Below are positions 48,840-59,315 of a stretch of DNA of 64,000 nucleotides, piece by piece. Within the stretch, counting starts at the first letter, position 1; each line of letters opens with the position of its first letter. The translations under genes were made by a program, and so were the position numbers. The notes under the pieces were generated by a model that was not told where the DNA came from, ran no database searches, and saw nothing but the letters and a program-made list of their open reading frames with translations. The stretch is taken from the NCBI GenBank assembly GCA_045837725.1, contig JBEWZL010000278.1:124001-188000 (forward strand). Reading direction: 5' to 3'. The DNA is from Vermamoeba vermiformis (Eukaryota; Tubulinea; Echinamoebida).

Positions 48840-49133
48840 AGAAGGTCAGATCCGAGTTCTCGCTCCTACGCACTACATCCAGTTTTATGGCTTCGCATCC
48901 TATCGTAAGCGCGTAATTACATCTTCGTATACGACGTAAAGAGAAGCGTTTGCTACGCAAAAGAGATCTTAAATACACGCGAAATTTAAGTCGTAGCCAA
49001 GTTTAGATTGCCATGCAGTATACTGAATTTTTGAATTTATACCTCAATCACGCTACGCTAAGATATAAAACACCATAGAGTGTTATCCACTTTTATTACT
49101 ATCTACCACAAACACAACTTACAACTCGATAAA

Positions 49134-49536
49134 ATGGACACTGAACAAATGAAAGGAGAAATTCGCTTTGCGAATGCCGATAAGGACAGCAACTACACTA
49201 AGGGCTCGAATCAAACCAAGAGCGACCTTGAGACCGCCAAGCTAGGTCCTGCTGTTCAATTGGATGACCCCAATATGGCTAAGGGCGGCGAGAAAGAGCT
49301 TCAAGTTGGCAAGGTAAAAACACACAGATCCGATCCAATTTTTAACTTACGCAAAGACTACTTTAGCTAATAATTGTACTTAGATCCACGACAAAGACTC
49401 GGCCGAATTGACGAATAGACTTAAGAGAACGGATCAAGAGCAGAGCCGAAGAGCTTATGAAACTTTTGACACGAAGCCTGTCAGGGAGATCCAAGACGAG
49501 CTTCAAGGCAAGGGTCAGAAGCAAGAATCATCTTAA
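49134..49536 (+). CDS. Small hydrophilic protein
   Basis: Two exons joined at GGCAAG|ATCCACGAC. About 110 residues, almost entirely charged or polar (MKGEIRFANADKDSNY, KSDLETAKLGPAVQLDD, RLKRTDQEQSRRAYETFD, KGQKQESS). No signal, membrane span or recognised domain. The composition resembles intrinsically disordered stress or LEA-type proteins, but there are no LEA repeats, so no function is claimed. Gene reality rests on clean splice sites and a standard leader before the ATG. Confidence 0.7.
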
Positions 49537-49659
49537 GTGACATTATGTTTGCTGTCAGAGCAATGATCGTTAAATAAAGTACCTTTTCAATTTAATTTAA
49601 TTTGGCGTTCTGATTTATTCCCATTTTATTAAAAACGATACCACAAAAATTTATCAGAA

Positions 49660-49835
49660 TTTTTTTTTTTTTTTTTGTTGGGGTTTTTTTTTTTTTAATT
49701 TTTTTTTTTTTTTTGTTTTTGTTTTTTTTTTAGGTTTTGAAATCCTTATTAATAATAAAACCCCCCTTTTTTTTTAAAAAAATTTTTTTTGGGAAAAAAA
49801 AAAAAAAAAAAATTTTTAAATATTTTTTTAAAAAT
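49660..49835. repeat. Homopolymer tract (T, C, A, G runs), probably artefactual
   Basis: Nearly the whole stretch consists of runs of single bases: T runs of 9-18, a run of six C, a GGGG and an A run of about 20, with almost no heteropolymer sequence between. This is unlike the ordinary AT-rich spacers elsewhere in the window. It lies between two gene 3' ends. It looks like low-quality consensus or gap-fill and not a microsatellite, because no unit is repeated. Confidence 0.7.
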
Positions 49836-49888
49836 AAGACAAATGAATTTATTATGATATATACTATAGAGTACAGCAAAGTTTTGCC

Positions 49889-51204
49889 TCACTCAGGCGC
49901 ATTGATCTTTTCTTCAGTGAAGTACTCGTAGGCTTGCCACCCAACCAAAGCAGTTGTTCCGCCTCCCGCTGTTGCTCCTACTGCAATTCCAATGGGTATG
50001 CCAACGCCAGTGAATTCAAATCCCTTTGCCAGGGCCAACATGACGTATCTACCCAAAGAGATCAAGCCAAACGCGGTTTCATAAACGGCTCTGTACGTCT
50101 TCGCTGTGCGGTTAGGATTAACGGCTAGCAACGCTAAGAGATTCAACATAATGTCAATCATGCGGTTTGTAATGAGGATGTCGACGCCAGGCAAGGGTAA
50201 GCCACCGACGACTGAATTGAAACAACTGAAAGCTGAAATGATTCTGGCAGCTGTTGTGCGACGGTAGTGTCTGTAGAAGCGTTCGGAGTTTTGCGGAATT
50301 ATGTTTTGAATGTCCGTGTTGGCCGTTACCATATCAATCAAACGTTGAATTCCATAATGATGTTGCCATCTTGTAGCGGTAATGCACAGAAATTTGTTAT
50401 TGTCGGCCTTGAACGAGGGTAAGTTGCTTGACAGCATTTCTTGGACTGTTGGCATCAAATTTGCGTTATTATCCAAGGAATGACAGTATTGTTCCCAATC
50501 TCCTTGAGGAACGAACAACTCGTCAATGCGATGGAAGACGAATACAATTGGAATATGGAACTTCCAGATTGAGTAAATCATCTTCTTCACATCAACGATG
50601 GATTTTTCAAGCATTTGAGCATCGTGCTCCCTCGCCAAGTTCATAGCGGATGTTACTACAATCAAGACGTCGGGCTTGTTGCGCTTGATTTCTGTTTCCA
50701 ATTTTTCTTTCGCTTTGTCATTTTTTTTGCCAGCAAAACCTTCGCCAAACAATCAGAAATGTTGAAAAAGGGGAAATGATATTTACCAACGGTGTCGATC
50801 ATATCAAAGGGTTCCATATCATGAACACGAACGCTTTCCGTTCTCTTCAGCATCCCCTCCTGAAATAGTTCTGCCAGATCAACTATTATTGAATAGAATT
50901 AGACTACTAGTAGCATTTGGATGCGGAAGTTGAGAACTGTCTTACTTTCAATGCCTAACTGTTTGGCTAGCGCTACAGTCAAACTAGTTTTACCGCTACA
51001 AGATAAACCAAGCATCACCATAGTTTGTTTTCTGCGCGGATCTATCATCTGAGCGCAAGCTTCCATTCTCTCAGTCAGATCCTTAAGTGCAGGGATTTTA
51101 GAGAAAGGAGGATATTCTGCTTTCAATCTGTCAAATTCTTCTTTGAAGGTAGATCGAATACGAGCACACAAGGCCCGCGCATTGTTAACAACTGCTTCGT
51201 CCAT
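49889..51204 (-). CDS. P-loop GTPase with C-terminal DUF697-like membrane-associated domain
   Basis: Three or more exons from ATG 51204. An N-terminal helical segment is followed by the G domain: Walker A GLSCSGKTSL, G3 in MIDTVG, KPDVLIVVTSA and a G4-like FHRIDEL in place of NKxD. The C-terminal half has GVDILITNRMIDIMLNLLAL and hydrophobic segments including GFEFTGVGIPIGIAVGATAG. This matches the layout of DUF697-type GTPases known from bacteria and amoebae. NTP hydrolysis with membrane association is likely; the biological process is unknown. The guanine-specificity motif is non-standard (His for Asn), so nucleotide preference is uncertain. Confidence 0.8.
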
Positions 51205-51453
51205 GTTCGGTTGATAAAGGAATGAATTCAAAGTGCGAAAGAGTTTTTATGGCCGACCAAAGAATAGGGCTTATTCTTAACTTATTTTCTCTTAAGAATA
51301 CGAAGATTTGTGGATTCAGTTGTGAATTCTTTGTGCTCACGTACCGGCTATTCTTTGCAATAATTTAATAAATTGGGCCAACCCCTCTTGCAGTAGTAGT
51401 CAATCGCAATAACTCTATATTTATTTACATGAAGGGTTTGAGTCAAAATTGCG

Positions 51454-51958
51454 TCAAGGATTTGGCGCTGGTACATCGATAATCAATTGTTTTTTCAGCA
51501 GCCGAAAGTATTGTTGGATCTGCTGATAAAATACACTGTAATGCCGCTGTACAGACTTCATTTTGTTGCTAATATCTTTCAATTCGGATTCTGTTGCCTT
51601 TGGAAAAAATACATCCAATTTTTGCAATTCTTCGGTCTTAGCCGAGATGTTGATGAGAATATCGTTCCATATCTTTCGTTCTATTTTTAGCTTATCATAC
51701 ACTTGGAAATATAATTGACTCAATAACCGTAAATAGACGGTTAGTTCCTCTAAAAAAAAGGTTAATTTTTTGTTGTCGGATGTGGTTTTGGTAAAGGAAT
51801 TTCTTACCTATCACGTGATCTTCGTTCATTAATTGCTCTAATTTTTGTTGCACGGAGGCGATGTGTTGCTTATTTGCCAGTCCTCGCCGGTCAGCGCATA
51901 AGGGTGACAGCGGGATCAGTAGCGGAACTAGTAGGACCGCATAGTAACGAAGTGTCAT
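51454..51958 (-). CDS. Small secreted helical protein
   Basis: Two exons. Signal peptide MTLRYYAVLLVPLLIPLSPL then CADRRG. The mature part is two or three long amphipathic helices (QHIASVQQKLEQLMNEDHVI, VYLRLLSQLYFQVYDKLKIE, SVFYQQIQQYFRLLKKQ). About 155 residues with a short C-terminus DVPAPNP. No family recognised. The splice GTGATAG|AGGAACTA is in phase and joins the helices. Its own promoter must lie in the gap to the right. Confidence 0.7.
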
Positions 51959-52276
51959 TAGACTTGAATAACCTCCTAGTTCATCGAAAACTATATATAA
52001 GACGATTAATAAGTTTCATATAATGTGCATAATACTGTTGAACTTGGTACGTTATAAAAAGTGATCCCTTGTGATGTGAGGGTCGGATCCCTTGTTAGAT
52101 GCGTACTTAGGACGACCTTTTTGGCCGTAGAAAAGTATCTATATATATCACGTACATTTCTTTTTATGATCATTGCCGGCCTTTAACGCGAGGGAGTTCG
52201 ATTTGTTCAATAGATATTGCGCGAAGTTCTTAATAATCCTTCCAGCCTACAGATCCGCACGATCGTTAGTACAAAA
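51959..52276. other. Intergenic region
   Basis: Lies between the secreted-protein start and the end of the PX-domain gene, both on the minus strand. AT-rich promoter-like sequence with no recognised motif. Confidence 0.4.
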
Positions 52277-53991
52277 TTACGTTAAACTCAACATGTCGAT
52301 TAACTATCTAACCATCCATATGGTATGTAATGATAGTAATATAGACTAGTATTGAATATGGGCGGAGTGGCAAGTGATTAAGTTTGTGGATGTAGCGTAC
52401 CTTTTGTGAGATGATCATTTCGTTCTGCAGCACTTCGGTCATATGAACCACTTTGCTCTTGATGTAGTTGCCGCGCTCAGTGTTGGTGAGTACTTTGCCT
52501 TCATCCTCCCAATCAATCACAATCGCTCCGAGTGTCATGTCAATGTGATCAATCGTTTCCCTAGAATTTTGAAAAAAATCTTAAGCTTTTGAAATATTGA
52601 TGCGAATTATTGTGACGTAATAATACGATAAGTGGGCGTAATAATATTATTTAAACTAAAATTATTAAAAGCTGCAACGCGACATTTCCTATTTTTAGTT
52701 CACATGACCAAAATTATTACGTCCGAATAATCTTATATGTAATACTATTAACTGCACTAATGGTGATATTTGATCGAAAATAAAATTGATAAATTATCTT
52801 ACCTGAACGAAAAACAGAACTCTTTGATACCCTCCATTAGCTTCTCGATCTGGTCGTTGTACGCGTACACCCCGAGCTCGACCCAATCAGTTTCGAGATC
52901 GTTTTGAGGGCTAGTCGCGAGTTCACTATTGTCCGATAGTGTGTCTGGGCTTGTGCTCGCTTTCAAGGTCACGGATGTGGCACTCGAGCGTCGATTATCG
53001 ATTAGCAAATGTTGGCTTAGAAATGATGCAGGAATAAAATCTAAATGAATTTCTTCGTAGTCTTGCATTGATAATAATTCTGCGCCGGTCATATCAAAGT
53101 CTTTAAGTATCGACAAGAGCGCTTTTGTCGCTGGATCCACCTGCCAAATAAAAAATTAAAAATGAGCATAAGCAGCATATAAATTAAATAAAGTATATTA
53201 AGTGAATTGTAGCGACAATAAAGTTAACGAAAATTGGCCTGAAGCAAAATGGGATCAGAAAGGGGACCCGAGCTTAGACTGGGATCGTATCGTGTTATTA
53301 TAGCCGCAAGTATCACTACTAAAGTAATTTAATTGTCCTATAAGTGCGTACCTGTCGTTCGAATAGTTTGAACAGCATTGGGTCTGTCGATATTTCGGGA
53401 TCTGCTATTACCGCGCTAAAATATCGCTGTAATACTTTTCTCCGCTTTACGCAGTCATCATATGTTGGTGGAAATATTGTTTTTGATGGGAATACTGGTA
53501 ATTGAGCCTTCCTCTTCGGATATTTTTGGCAGATCTACGCAACAACAATAATAAATACACTTGAACGATATTAATTATCAAAAAATTAATCCAATTATGA
53601 TGAAGGAATTTTTGTGATCAAAGCTACAGATATAGGTTGTCCAAAACGGTTCAATAATTTGCGCCGGATTTTTAATCCCTCCTTGACTTACGTATTCATG
53701 GAACTTTAATAGCTTTTTATAGCGCACCCATACATGATAATCTTCGACTGATTCTACTTTTGCTTCAAATGCCTTTTGATAAAAGAAAATGGGTTAGAAA
53801 TCGAAACCTGCTGTTTTATGGCTGAGATCAAACTAAAAACATTAACCCGCTTTCTTAAATATATGAACATACAAAGTACGGCTTAATAACGTTGTTTTCT
53901 TTTTCTAAAAAGGATTTGATCTCCAGAAAAGTGACACCGATGATGGTAAATCCTTTCTCTTTTGCTGTATTGCGGTGTATTGTATGGTTCA
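52277..53991 (-). CDS. PX-domain protein (sorting-nexin-like)
   Basis: Seven or so exons from ATG 53991. The PX domain is read from GFTIIGVTFLEIKSFLEKE, AFEAKVESVEDYHVWVRYKK, QLPVFPSKTIFPPTYDDCVK and RRKVLQRYFSAVIADPEI; PX domains bind phosphoinositides, mainly PI3P, on endosomes. A Ser-rich linker follows (SATSVTLKASTSPDTLSDNS), then a helical region (NDQIEKLMEGIKEF, RGNYIKSKVVHMTEVLQNEM) placed where a BAR-like coiled coil sits in sorting nexins. It ends with a small exon LIDMLSLT. The usual RRY of PX is VRY here, so lipid affinity may be reduced. A membrane-trafficking role is inferred from the domain. Confidence 0.75.
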
Positions 53992-54452
53992 TCGTTTAAT
54001 CATCATTATGCGTGTTAATATGTTATTCTTCGGCAATACGGAATAAATGGTAAAAAGGAAACAAATTTTGATTATTGACATTATGACAGGATCTAGAATA
54101 CTTGCCCAAATTAGCGTAAGAATCTTGTCTCTTATGACTCATAGTTAGGTCTAGTTATCGGGTCATCCTTTGAGGTGCTTAATGTGCAGATCCCGAAGAT
54201 CTGATCGTTGCACACGATTTTTTGTCTTGGTTTTGGTGTTATTAATTCTGTTGGTACATCACTTAATTTATTTGACGTTCAAATACAGTTGATAATATTC
54301 CTCGTACTTGTTTTTTGTCGAACACGAAGCATTACAAAATTTAGAGCGCGAAACACCATCCGCTCTCTTGAACTTCGATGTGCAACACAATACAGCCCTT
54401 ATTTAATCAAAATTAATACAATATCAAAGCCACATTCTGTTTATCGAGTAAA
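53992..54452. other. Divergent intergenic region
   Basis: Separates the PX gene from the RCC1/chromodomain gene. It contains a GCAGATCCCGAAGATCTGAT tract at about 54187-54206. A 101-codon open frame at 54208-54513 overlaps the true start in another frame and is not counted. Confidence 0.45.
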
Positions 54453-57400
54453 ATGGGTAAGTGCTGTTCTCTTAGCTCCAGAAGTGATTTTCTCGATCTT
54501 CAACCAACCTTAATTACCAGCTAAAATATTGAAAAAAATAACTGAATAGACCAATATAATTATGTTATGAAATCAACGGATATTAACAAAAAGGATCTTA
54601 CAGATCCACTGAAATTTTCATAACAAAATATTCTCGTCATAATTTCGAAAAAAATAATTGCATTAAAGAAATATGTAATCTTGAATTATATTAATTGGTC
54701 TACGGAACGAGATCTAATTCAGTTAATGTTTTTCAGCTTCGGTCGTGTACGTATGGGGCGAGAATGCTTCAGCTCAATTAGGCCTTGGCGATTATAAACG
54801 CCATTCAGTGCCCGAGACCTCGTCTGTATTAGCGGAAATAGGGCCTATAGTTGATATTGCTTGCGCTGAAAAATTTGCCATAGCCATCAATAGTACGTGA
54901 CCTCTATACAGCTTAGTATAATAGCCAAATATTTATTATAATATTTTTACAGCTCAGGGCGACGCCTATATTTGGGGCTCGGTGCCGACACCGACGGCGA
55001 ATTTTCTGTATTGGACATTAGGAACGGATAACATCACTGAAAGACCATTGAAAATTGAACTTGTAAGTCAATCGTTAATTAGAAATTCAAATATTAATTT
55101 TAATTACAGCAAGGTTATACTTGGAAATCAGCCGCAGCTTGCCATAGAAATATTGGTTTGGTTACAAGTACGCGCTAAAAAAATTATCACCGCGTGCCAT
55201 CAACTTTTGAAAGAGTTTTCTATGCTATAATAATGAGACTTCGATTAATGATTGGTGATATTTATAGAGAAAGGCAAGGTCGTTATGCTCGGTGATTCTT
55301 CTATGGGCCAGTTAGGCATCGGTCGAAGATCCGCTCCTAACAACCCTGCCGAAGTCGCCAATCTTACGAACATCGAAAAGCTCGCAGTTGGATATTTTCA
55401 TTGCCTCGCTCTTGATAGTAAGTCAAACATTACTAACTACGTAGGTATTTAATATTTACATTATTGACAGACGAAGGCAATGTGTACAGTTGGGGAGCGG
55501 GATCCGGTGGAAAACTTGGTACTGGCGAGACTTCTGACGCCTTGTTTCCTGTGAAAATTGCTGGACTGAAAAGCGTTAAAGACATTGTCGCAGGCAAAAC
55601 TGTGTCAGCGGCACTGACCACTGATGGTGAAGTGTACACGTGGGGCAACGACAAGTCTGGTGCATTAGGATTGAAAGGAGTCGTCGAGACGTTCACACCA
55701 CAAAAAGTAGAGATAACCGAGAAGATTGCTTCGTTGTCTTTGTACGAGAGTCATATTGGTGCTGTCTCTGAGACTGGAAAGCTGTTCATGTGGGGTCGTG
55801 GCACGGAAGGTACGAGGCCTCACTATTTGACCTGTTTGTTCTAACAATGTGATTATAATTATAGGACAACTTGGTTGGGGAAAAATTGATAACACCGCTA
55901 TTCCTGTGTTGCCTACAATCAAAACAGATGATCCGTTCGTGCGTGTCTCGTGCGCGATGTATCATACTATCGCAACGACTCAGAGCAACAAAATTTACGC
56001 GTTTGGCCAAGGCTTGTCCGGTCAATTAGGAGTCTCTGCCCAGTACGTACTAATAGATCTATTGTTATTATTGAGTGCTAAGACATTGTTTTGTTGTAGG
56101 TGGAAGACTGAGCTCATCCCTAGATCGTTGGAGATTAAACCAAAAGAGGTCTTGTTCTTACGATCTGGTGGCAAGTTTAACTTCTTAGGGACAACAGGTA
56201 CGTATCAATATATAAGACCTAATTCCTTATTTGCTCAATGTTACGTTAGAAATTGCTGAGGAAATCGAAGGAGAGAAAAAAGATGCTGACTCAGAGTGGG
56301 AAGTGGAAAAAATCTTAAATAAGAGATATGGAGACAACGTTAGTACCAAGTTCATATTAATTGTACTAGAGAGCTGATGATCTATTTATAGGGCCGAGTA
56401 CAATACTTAGTTAAGTGGAAGGATTACCCGAGCGAACAAAACAGCTGGGAAGGCAAAGAGAATTTGGCGGGCTGCAGAGATATGATTAAAGAATATGAAA
56501 AGGCATTGGAAGATGCTCAGAATGATAATAGAGTACGTAGTCACTATCATCAAGTATTATTTTATTAATTTTATTTCTCGCAGAAAAAAATTCGTCAAGA
56601 GGTCAAAGCGGCTTCTCAAACGAAAATACCAAGGTATATGCCATCAGTCGATGACTTGGATAGCGAGAGCAGCGGGTCTTCCGAAAGCGAAGAGAGTGGC
56701 GAGAGAGAGCGGTGAAGAGTCGGGATCTGAAAAGTCAAGCGAAGAGAAACAAAAAGAACTGCTGAAGAAGAAAAATGCCGAAAAGAAGAAAGAAGAGCCG
56801 AAAAAGTCGAAAGAAGCGAGTATTAATAATGTTAATATAAATAACACAGAACGAACGGAAGACACGAAGAAAAGCAACGGATCAAGCTCTTCCGCGAAGC
56901 CGACAAAAGAAAAGGAAAATGGATCCCAAAAATCAAAGAAAGAGTCTGCAGTTACCCAGACTTCGTCCAGTAAAAAGAAAACAGAGGATAAGTCGAAGCC
57001 AGAAATCAAAAAGAAGTACGAGGATCTGATCTCGAAACAAAAGGCAAGACTTCAACCGAGACAATATAAAGAACGAAAAAGGCCATCCGATGATTCAGAT
57101 GTACCAAGCTCTGACGCTTCAGAGGATTCTTCGAGATCAGGATCCGAAAGCGCATCCGGTTCTGACGATGAATCTGAAGAGGTTCTATCGCAAAAGAAGC
57201 TGAAGCCTCTTCCCAAAACGAAAGTTTGAGGAGAATACTCGAACAGCGAAGCACGACTCCGTAGAAATGGAGGACTCAGCTGAATCCGGTCCAGTCGAGC
57301 CCGAGAAAGAAGATAAGAAAATTGTTAAGAAGAAGGATAAATCATCACCACCACCAAAAGAAGAGAAGACTAGCGTAGTAGATGATATGGACATCGACCT

Positions 57401-59149
57401 TAACGAGCCACCTCCAGAGCCTGTTATTGTCGAAACTAAGCCTAAACCAGCTCCCTCGCCAGCAAAAGCAAAAGCAAAGCGCGTTATCGTAGATGAAGAT
57501 GAAGACGATGAAGACGTTAGCGGCGAGACAAAAGAAGTTACGATTGTCTCCAAGAGAGCACCGAGTAATAACAACAAGACTACGCCTGAACGAAAGTCGC
57601 CGAAAAATAACGAGAAAAATTCGAAGAAAACTAAAGAAGAAAGTACAAAGAAGAGCACTCCACCTAAAAAGGAACGAGAGCGACTAAAGACAAAGACTGA
57701 GGTTGAAGTTGCTCAACAAGTCGATGATAGCGAAGAAGAGGCTGGATCTGGTGAAGAATACGAAGTCGAGAAGATTATTGGACACAAATACGTTAAAGTA
57801 AGGTCTACCTATACTCTATTAGATCTATACTAACATTTTTTCAGAACAAGATTCATTATTTTGTCAAATGGAAAGGCTGGCCATCTTCGTCTAATACCGT
57901 ACGCGCCTTGAAGTCGCTACAAATAGTGTTAACTAACAATTATATGTAGTGGGAGCCGTTAAAGCACCTTGAACATTGCCAACCTGCAATCGATGCGTAT
58001 GAACGAGAATTAGCTGAGAGGGTGAGTGCGCATCCGCTTACATTTCTCAAACACCTTTATTCTTACGCGATTAATATATAGGAAGAAGACGAAAATTCAG
58101 AAGACGAAGAGTTGACTAAGCGCAACAAGTTGGCTAAATACAGTGGCCACGTACCGCCAAAGTGGATCGGCAAGGCTCGCGAAGAGAAAGGAAAAATGAT
58201 TTATAAATGCGTCGAAATTGATGGAGTAAGACTATACCACACACAGACATATTTAACTGAATTACTGTGGCTAATATTCGCGGTTTAGGTTCAATACAAG
58301 ATTGATGACGATGTCTTTTTGACCGTAATCGATGGTGATACGGCCCATCGAGCTTATGCAAGACTAAAATCGCTTTGGGAGGTACGTATAATTTTAATAT
58401 GATAAATAGACTTGCTTGCCAGTTGAGCGGAGTTTCAATTTAAAAATTAATTTTTATTTTGAAGTTTCTCGACTTGCTTATCAAAGAATGCAGGTATCAT
58501 CTAACAAATATAATATAATTAGGATCGTAAAGGCAAACAATGGGGAATAGTGACTTGGTACTTCCAATGGCGAGACATGACTTCGAAACAAAAAGAAAAG
58601 AAGAAGGCTACGCTCGATGAGAAAGTAGATTGGTCGCTAAGAAAGAGACGAGAGTTGTTTGTGGGCACTAAAGAAGAACATATCTTGATAAATCGCCTTG
58701 AGGGCAAGATCTGGTAAGAAATCATCAGATTCGGATCTATTTTGTGCGGCCAAGATCCACAGGCCGTAGCGAGATATTTTAACGCAATTTTATTAAGTAT
58801 ATAGTCGATACTAATAATCGTCGTATAGCATCGTAAACTACGCGTTGTATCTGAAACAACTGAAGCAAGATCTGGATCTCCCTGAAGAAGACGTCTTCTT
58901 TACGAATGAAAACTATGACGAGCATATAGGCTTCTCACCATTAACAGACGAGCAAAAAGAGATGTTTTGTAAGTACAAGTTGCCTCTTCTTATTCTAGGA
59001 CTTCGTTTAATTATTAACCTATGCATCCAGCCACCTTGCAAAAGCCGACTGAAATTAGCGTTACTCGCGCGGCAAAATGGTGGCAAGAGCACACGAGACC
59101 TGCGGCTAAACAAGAACCACCGAAGAAGAAGCAAAAGACGAAGAAGTAG
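54453..59149 (+). CDS. RCC1-repeat, double-chromodomain, BAH-domain protein
   Basis: About eighteen exons. The ATG lies in an exon contributing only ATGG before a GTAAGT donor at 54457. RCC1 blades follow (VVYVWGENASAQLGLGDYKR, GKVVMLGDSSMGQLGIG, NVYSWGAGSGGKLGTGETSD, EVYTWGNDKSGALGL, KIYAFGQGLSGQLGV). The last blade exon splices in phase (ACAACAG|AAATT) to chromodomain 1: EWEVEKILN, QYLVKWKDYP, NSWEGKENL. A long acidic/Lys-rich linker leads to chromodomain 2 (EYEVEKIIG, HYFVKWKGWP, WEPLKHLEHC). A BAH domain follows (YKIDDDVFLTV, YARLKSLWED, WGIVTWYFQWRDM, RRELFVGTKEEH, LEGKIW) and a basic tail (KKKQKTKK). Both aromatic cages are aromatic (W/W/Y; Y/W/W), so methyl-lysine binding is likely. 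Two +1 offsets fall in the linker (about 56705 and 57220). Probably a nuclear chromatin reader. Confidence 0.85.
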
Positions 59150-59315
59150 TTAATAGAATTGGAGATTCAATTAGTACTAAAGCTGTTGCTATTTAATATT
59201 GTTTATATTAATTTGACACTATTGTTTGTTCAGAGTTTTGCGTCGTGCGATAGATCCACCAAAAAATTTAATTTCCGAAGGTGAAGAACACGCTAGTAAT
59301 TCATTAAGTTTTGTC

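Noticed and set aside
49737-49931. Open frame through the homopolymer block
   Set aside because: Encodes only poly-Lys/Phe runs from A and T tracts; no biological meaning.
54208-54513. 101-codon open frame overlapping the RCC1 gene start
   Set aside because: It is in a different frame from the ATGG|CTTCGG splice that gives an in-phase RCC1 blade; the product is a hydrophobic string without match.
20754-57230. Genome-wide +1 frameshifting at TGA codons (as in antizyme or RF2)
   Set aside because: In every frame-offset case the next stop in the old frame is TGA. However, homology places the true shift upstream of the TGA in the kinase (RGIDHLHQ ... HRDLAVRN), kelch (CSWTD, GYGEQ) and PIG-X (RCQDITW) cases, so the stop itself is not the shift site.
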